NCBI GenBank assembly: GCA_902826505.1
Contig: CADEFG010000249.1
Coordinates: 1 to 7,215 of the forward strand
Direction: 5' to 3'
From: an uncultured Acidobacteriota bacterium
Lineage (GTDB): Bacteria > Acidobacteriota > Blastocatellia > Pyrinomonadales > Pyrinomonadaceae
Length of the DNA stretch: 7,215 nt
Shown: positions 5,505 to 7,215 of the stretch, one piece after another
Layout of the letters: the number at the start of each line of letters is the position of its first letter
How positions within the stretch are numbered: position 1 is the stretch's first letter
Notes under the pieces: generated by a model
The model's input: only the letters and a program-made list of their open reading frames with translations
Told to the model about the DNA's origin: nothing
The model's database searches: none
Program-made: the position numbers and the translations under genes

Positions 5505-7215
5505 TTATTTTGTAATCCGATAAACCTTTCCTTTCCAAACAACTACGACCTGTTCGCCGAGCGAGAAGAATTGCGCCAACTCCTTCTCGCGGGAAATCAG
5601 ATCGAAATATTCGTTCGAAGCGAATTGCAGTTTTGTTTCGGTTTTTTTCGCTTCTTCCTTGAATTCCGAATCGATCCACACACCGTTTTCGAGATAAAAG
5701 GTTTTAACGCCGACATTCTTGACGAAAATTTCATTTTCAACTTTGAACGCGTTTTCATCTTCGGTGACAATTATCGCATTTTGTTGCTTTTTCGCCTCTT
5801 TGCTTGCCGTCACCGCGCCCTGACCGGTCGATCTATCCATCATCGGCGCCGTATTTCTGTTATCCTTTTCTCTTCTTAGTGTTGAGGTTCTTGAGGTGCC
5901 GTCCATCTGAAAACTTCCGTCCGTCGCCAGATACGATGTATAAGGCGTGACAATGCCGTAACGTGTTCCCAGATCGACGATCTCGTCGCGCAGCTCCTTA
6001 TTTTCGCCGTTTGAACGAATCTGCTCGATCAGCCAGCCGACGCGGCGCGTTGCCCAGAGACGCGGCAAAAATTCGTTTTTATCGGCTCTGAGCGGAAAAT
6101 CGAGATTCGAATAATTAAACGTCCGGGTTTCGCGTCCCGTTTTGCCTTTCAGATGAAGCGTGATGTTGTTCAGATCATTCGTATTTCGATAGCGCCCGAT
6201 GATCGTCAGTTGCGATCCCTTAAAAATATCGGTCAGGGTGCGCGGATACATCAGCTCGGTCTGGACGCCGCCGAAATCAAGATCCAGATCGGTCAAAACC
6301 GGCGAATTTACTTTGGTGAAAAAGCCGGAAACCTTGATTTCCAGATCTTCTTTCGGTTCGACATAATCGGCAACCCCGGAATTTTCCGCCGCCAGACGGT
6401 CGAGCAACGTCGTGTTGACATCGTAACCGACGCCAAAGGTGAACATCCGCAAGCCGTCAACCTTGATTTCCTTTGAATTTTTGATGATCTTTTCAACATT
6501 CGATTCGCCGACCGTCGGCAAACCGTCGGTCATAAAGACGAGCATTTTCGGGCGGTCGGATGAATCGAATTGTTTGAGCGCGGCTTTCAGTGCCTCGTTG
6601 ATATTCGTCCCGCCGTTGGGTTGGAGTTTTTTGACGAATGCTTCGCCGCGTTTTCGGTTATCGGCATTTGAGTCTATTAGTTTGTCTTCAAAAAGATGTT
6701 CTTCGCCCGCAAAATTGATGACGTTGAAACGATCGCCGTCGCGCAATGTTCGAACTCCGAAAAGCAGCGCGTTGCGTGCCTTTTCCATCTTGCCTTCATC
6801 AGCCATCGAACCTGATGTATCAAGAACAAAAACGATGTCCTTATTGACCAATTCGCTTTCTAAAATATTATCCTTCGGCGAAAGCTGCAGCAGAAAATAA
6901 CCGTCTTTTCCGGGTTCGCGATAGGTCAGCAGCGACAATCCGAAATCGTTGTTCGAAAGCCCGTAAAAGAGCTGAAAATCGTTGTCGTTGCTTGACGTTT
7001 CAAACGAAACCGACGCGCTCGTTTCGCCCTTTCGTTTGACTTCGACTTGATGCGACGGCGAATAAATGTTTCGCAAGGCTTCTTTGCCGACGATCTCGAT
7101 CTTGCCGGAAACCGTGCCGAATTTCTGAGTCGGCATATTTCTACGCACATCTTCGTTCGGCTGCCGTTGCCAAAGATTTCTGCCGGTTCCGAGCGGGTAG
7201 CGAAAGGCACGCGTT
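5505..7215 (-). CDS. VIT and von Willebrand factor A domain protein, N-terminus outside the window
   Basis: The frame is open to the window edge, giving 569 visible residues and ending with TAA at 5507-5505. Visible residues 4-8 (FRYPL) and the following block resemble the end of a VIT domain (as in inter-alpha-trypsin inhibitor heavy chains), and IYSPSHQVEVKRKGE is typical of this family. A VWA domain follows at about 126-300 with a complete metal-ion-dependent adhesion site: DTSGS (Asp132, Ser134, Ser136), Thr203 in NGGTN, and Asp230 in MTDG. The region after it contains GIVTPYTSYL, a family signature, then a low-complexity linker, then a C-terminal block (VKTFYLENGVWIDSEF ... VVVVWKGKVYRI). 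Such proteins are usually exported and bind protein partners through the bound metal, but the partner is unknown. A GTG at 7148 is not a believable start because homology-like sequence continues upstream without a stop. A terminator follows. Confidence 0.92.
   Translation of the reverse strand, partial: TRAFRYPLGTGRNLWQRQPNEDVRRNMPTQKFGTVSGKIEIVGKEALRNIYSPSHQVEVKRKGETSASVSFETSSNDNDFQLFYGLSNNDFGLSLLTYREPGKDGYFLLQLSPKDNILESELVNKDIVFVLDTSGSMADEGKMEKARNALLFGVRTLRDGDRFNVINFAGEEHLFEDKLIDSNADNRKRGEAFVKKLQPNGGTNINEALKAALKQFDSSDRPKMLVFMTDGLPTVGESNVEKIIKNSKEIKVDGLRMFTFGVGYDVNTTLLDRLAAENSGVADYVEPKEDLEIKVSGFFTKVNSPVLTDLDLDFGGVQTELMYPRTLTDIFKGSQLTIIGRYRNTNDLNNITLHLKGKTGRETRTFNYSNLDFPLRADKNEFLPRLWATRRVGWLIEQIRSNGENKELRDEIVDLGTRYGIVTPYTSYLATDGSFQMDGTSRTSTLRREKDNRNTAPMMDRSTGQGAVTASKEAKKQQNAIIVTEDENAFKVENEIFVKNVGVKTFYLENGVWIDSEFKEEAKKTETKLQFASNEYFDLISREKELAQFFSLGEQVVVVWKGKVYRITK

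Noticed and set aside
6439..6900. A 153-codon plus-strand frame opposite the VWA domain.
   Set aside because: It is antisense to a strongly recognisable VWA coding region, is Ser/Arg-rich in the way antisense frames are, and has no ribosome-binding site or known motif.
7146..7148. GTG as the start of the VIT-VWA gene.
   Set aside because: The frame continues upstream to the window edge with VIT-like residues (FRYPL) and no stop, so the gene is truncated by the window rather than starting here.
1..7215. Mobile elements, CRISPR arrays, tRNA/rRNA genes or toxin-antitoxin and defence genes.
   Set aside because: No terminal inverted repeats with a transposase, no regularly spaced repeats, no cloverleaf-like sequence and no matching proteins were seen; the coding space is fully explained by four envelope-related genes.

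Overview
The window reads as an ordinary chromosomal segment of a Gram-negative, outer-membrane-bearing bacterium, most likely an Acidobacteriota member (a Blastocatellia-like lineage is my best guess). The reasons are an Oar-type TonB-dependent receptor with an N-terminal carboxypeptidase-regulatory domain, a VIT/von Willebrand factor A protein, and an S41 peptidase with a helical C-terminal extension, all in moderate-GC coding DNA with very AT-rich spacers. This taxonomic call is inferred from protein style only; there is no rRNA or other marker in the window.

Layout from left to right. Positions 1-481 (+) hold the 3' end of an S41-family (C-terminal processing) peptidase gene. Positions 482-820 are a convergent intergenic region with two U-tract hairpins, both reading on the minus strand, plus a perfect 11-bp inverted repeat of unknown role. 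Positions 821-4075 (-) encode a complete outer-membrane TonB-dependent receptor of 1084 aa. Positions 4076-4410 are a very AT-rich spacer (about 25% GC by hand count over 4091-4410) that should contain the receptor's promoter. Positions 4411-5382 (-) encode an exported seven-bladed Ycf48/BNR-type beta-propeller. Positions 5383-5504 hold a strong intrinsic terminator with a 12-bp stem that lies inside the leader of the propeller gene. Positions 5505-7215 (-) hold the VIT-VWA protein, whose 5' end lies outside the window.

The three minus-strand genes (VIT-VWA, propeller, receptor) run in the same direction, and the propeller and receptor carry signal peptides, so they look like envelope or surface proteins. 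They do not look like one tight operon. A terminator separates the first two, and a 335-bp AT-rich gap separates the second and third. No mobile element, CRISPR array, tRNA, rRNA, phage or defence gene is visible. The most useful second-look items are the terminator placed directly upstream of the propeller gene's ribosome-binding site (possible attenuation), the double minus-strand terminator arrangement in the convergent region, and start-codon corrections for two genes. I did not find convincing evidence of a previously undescribed system.
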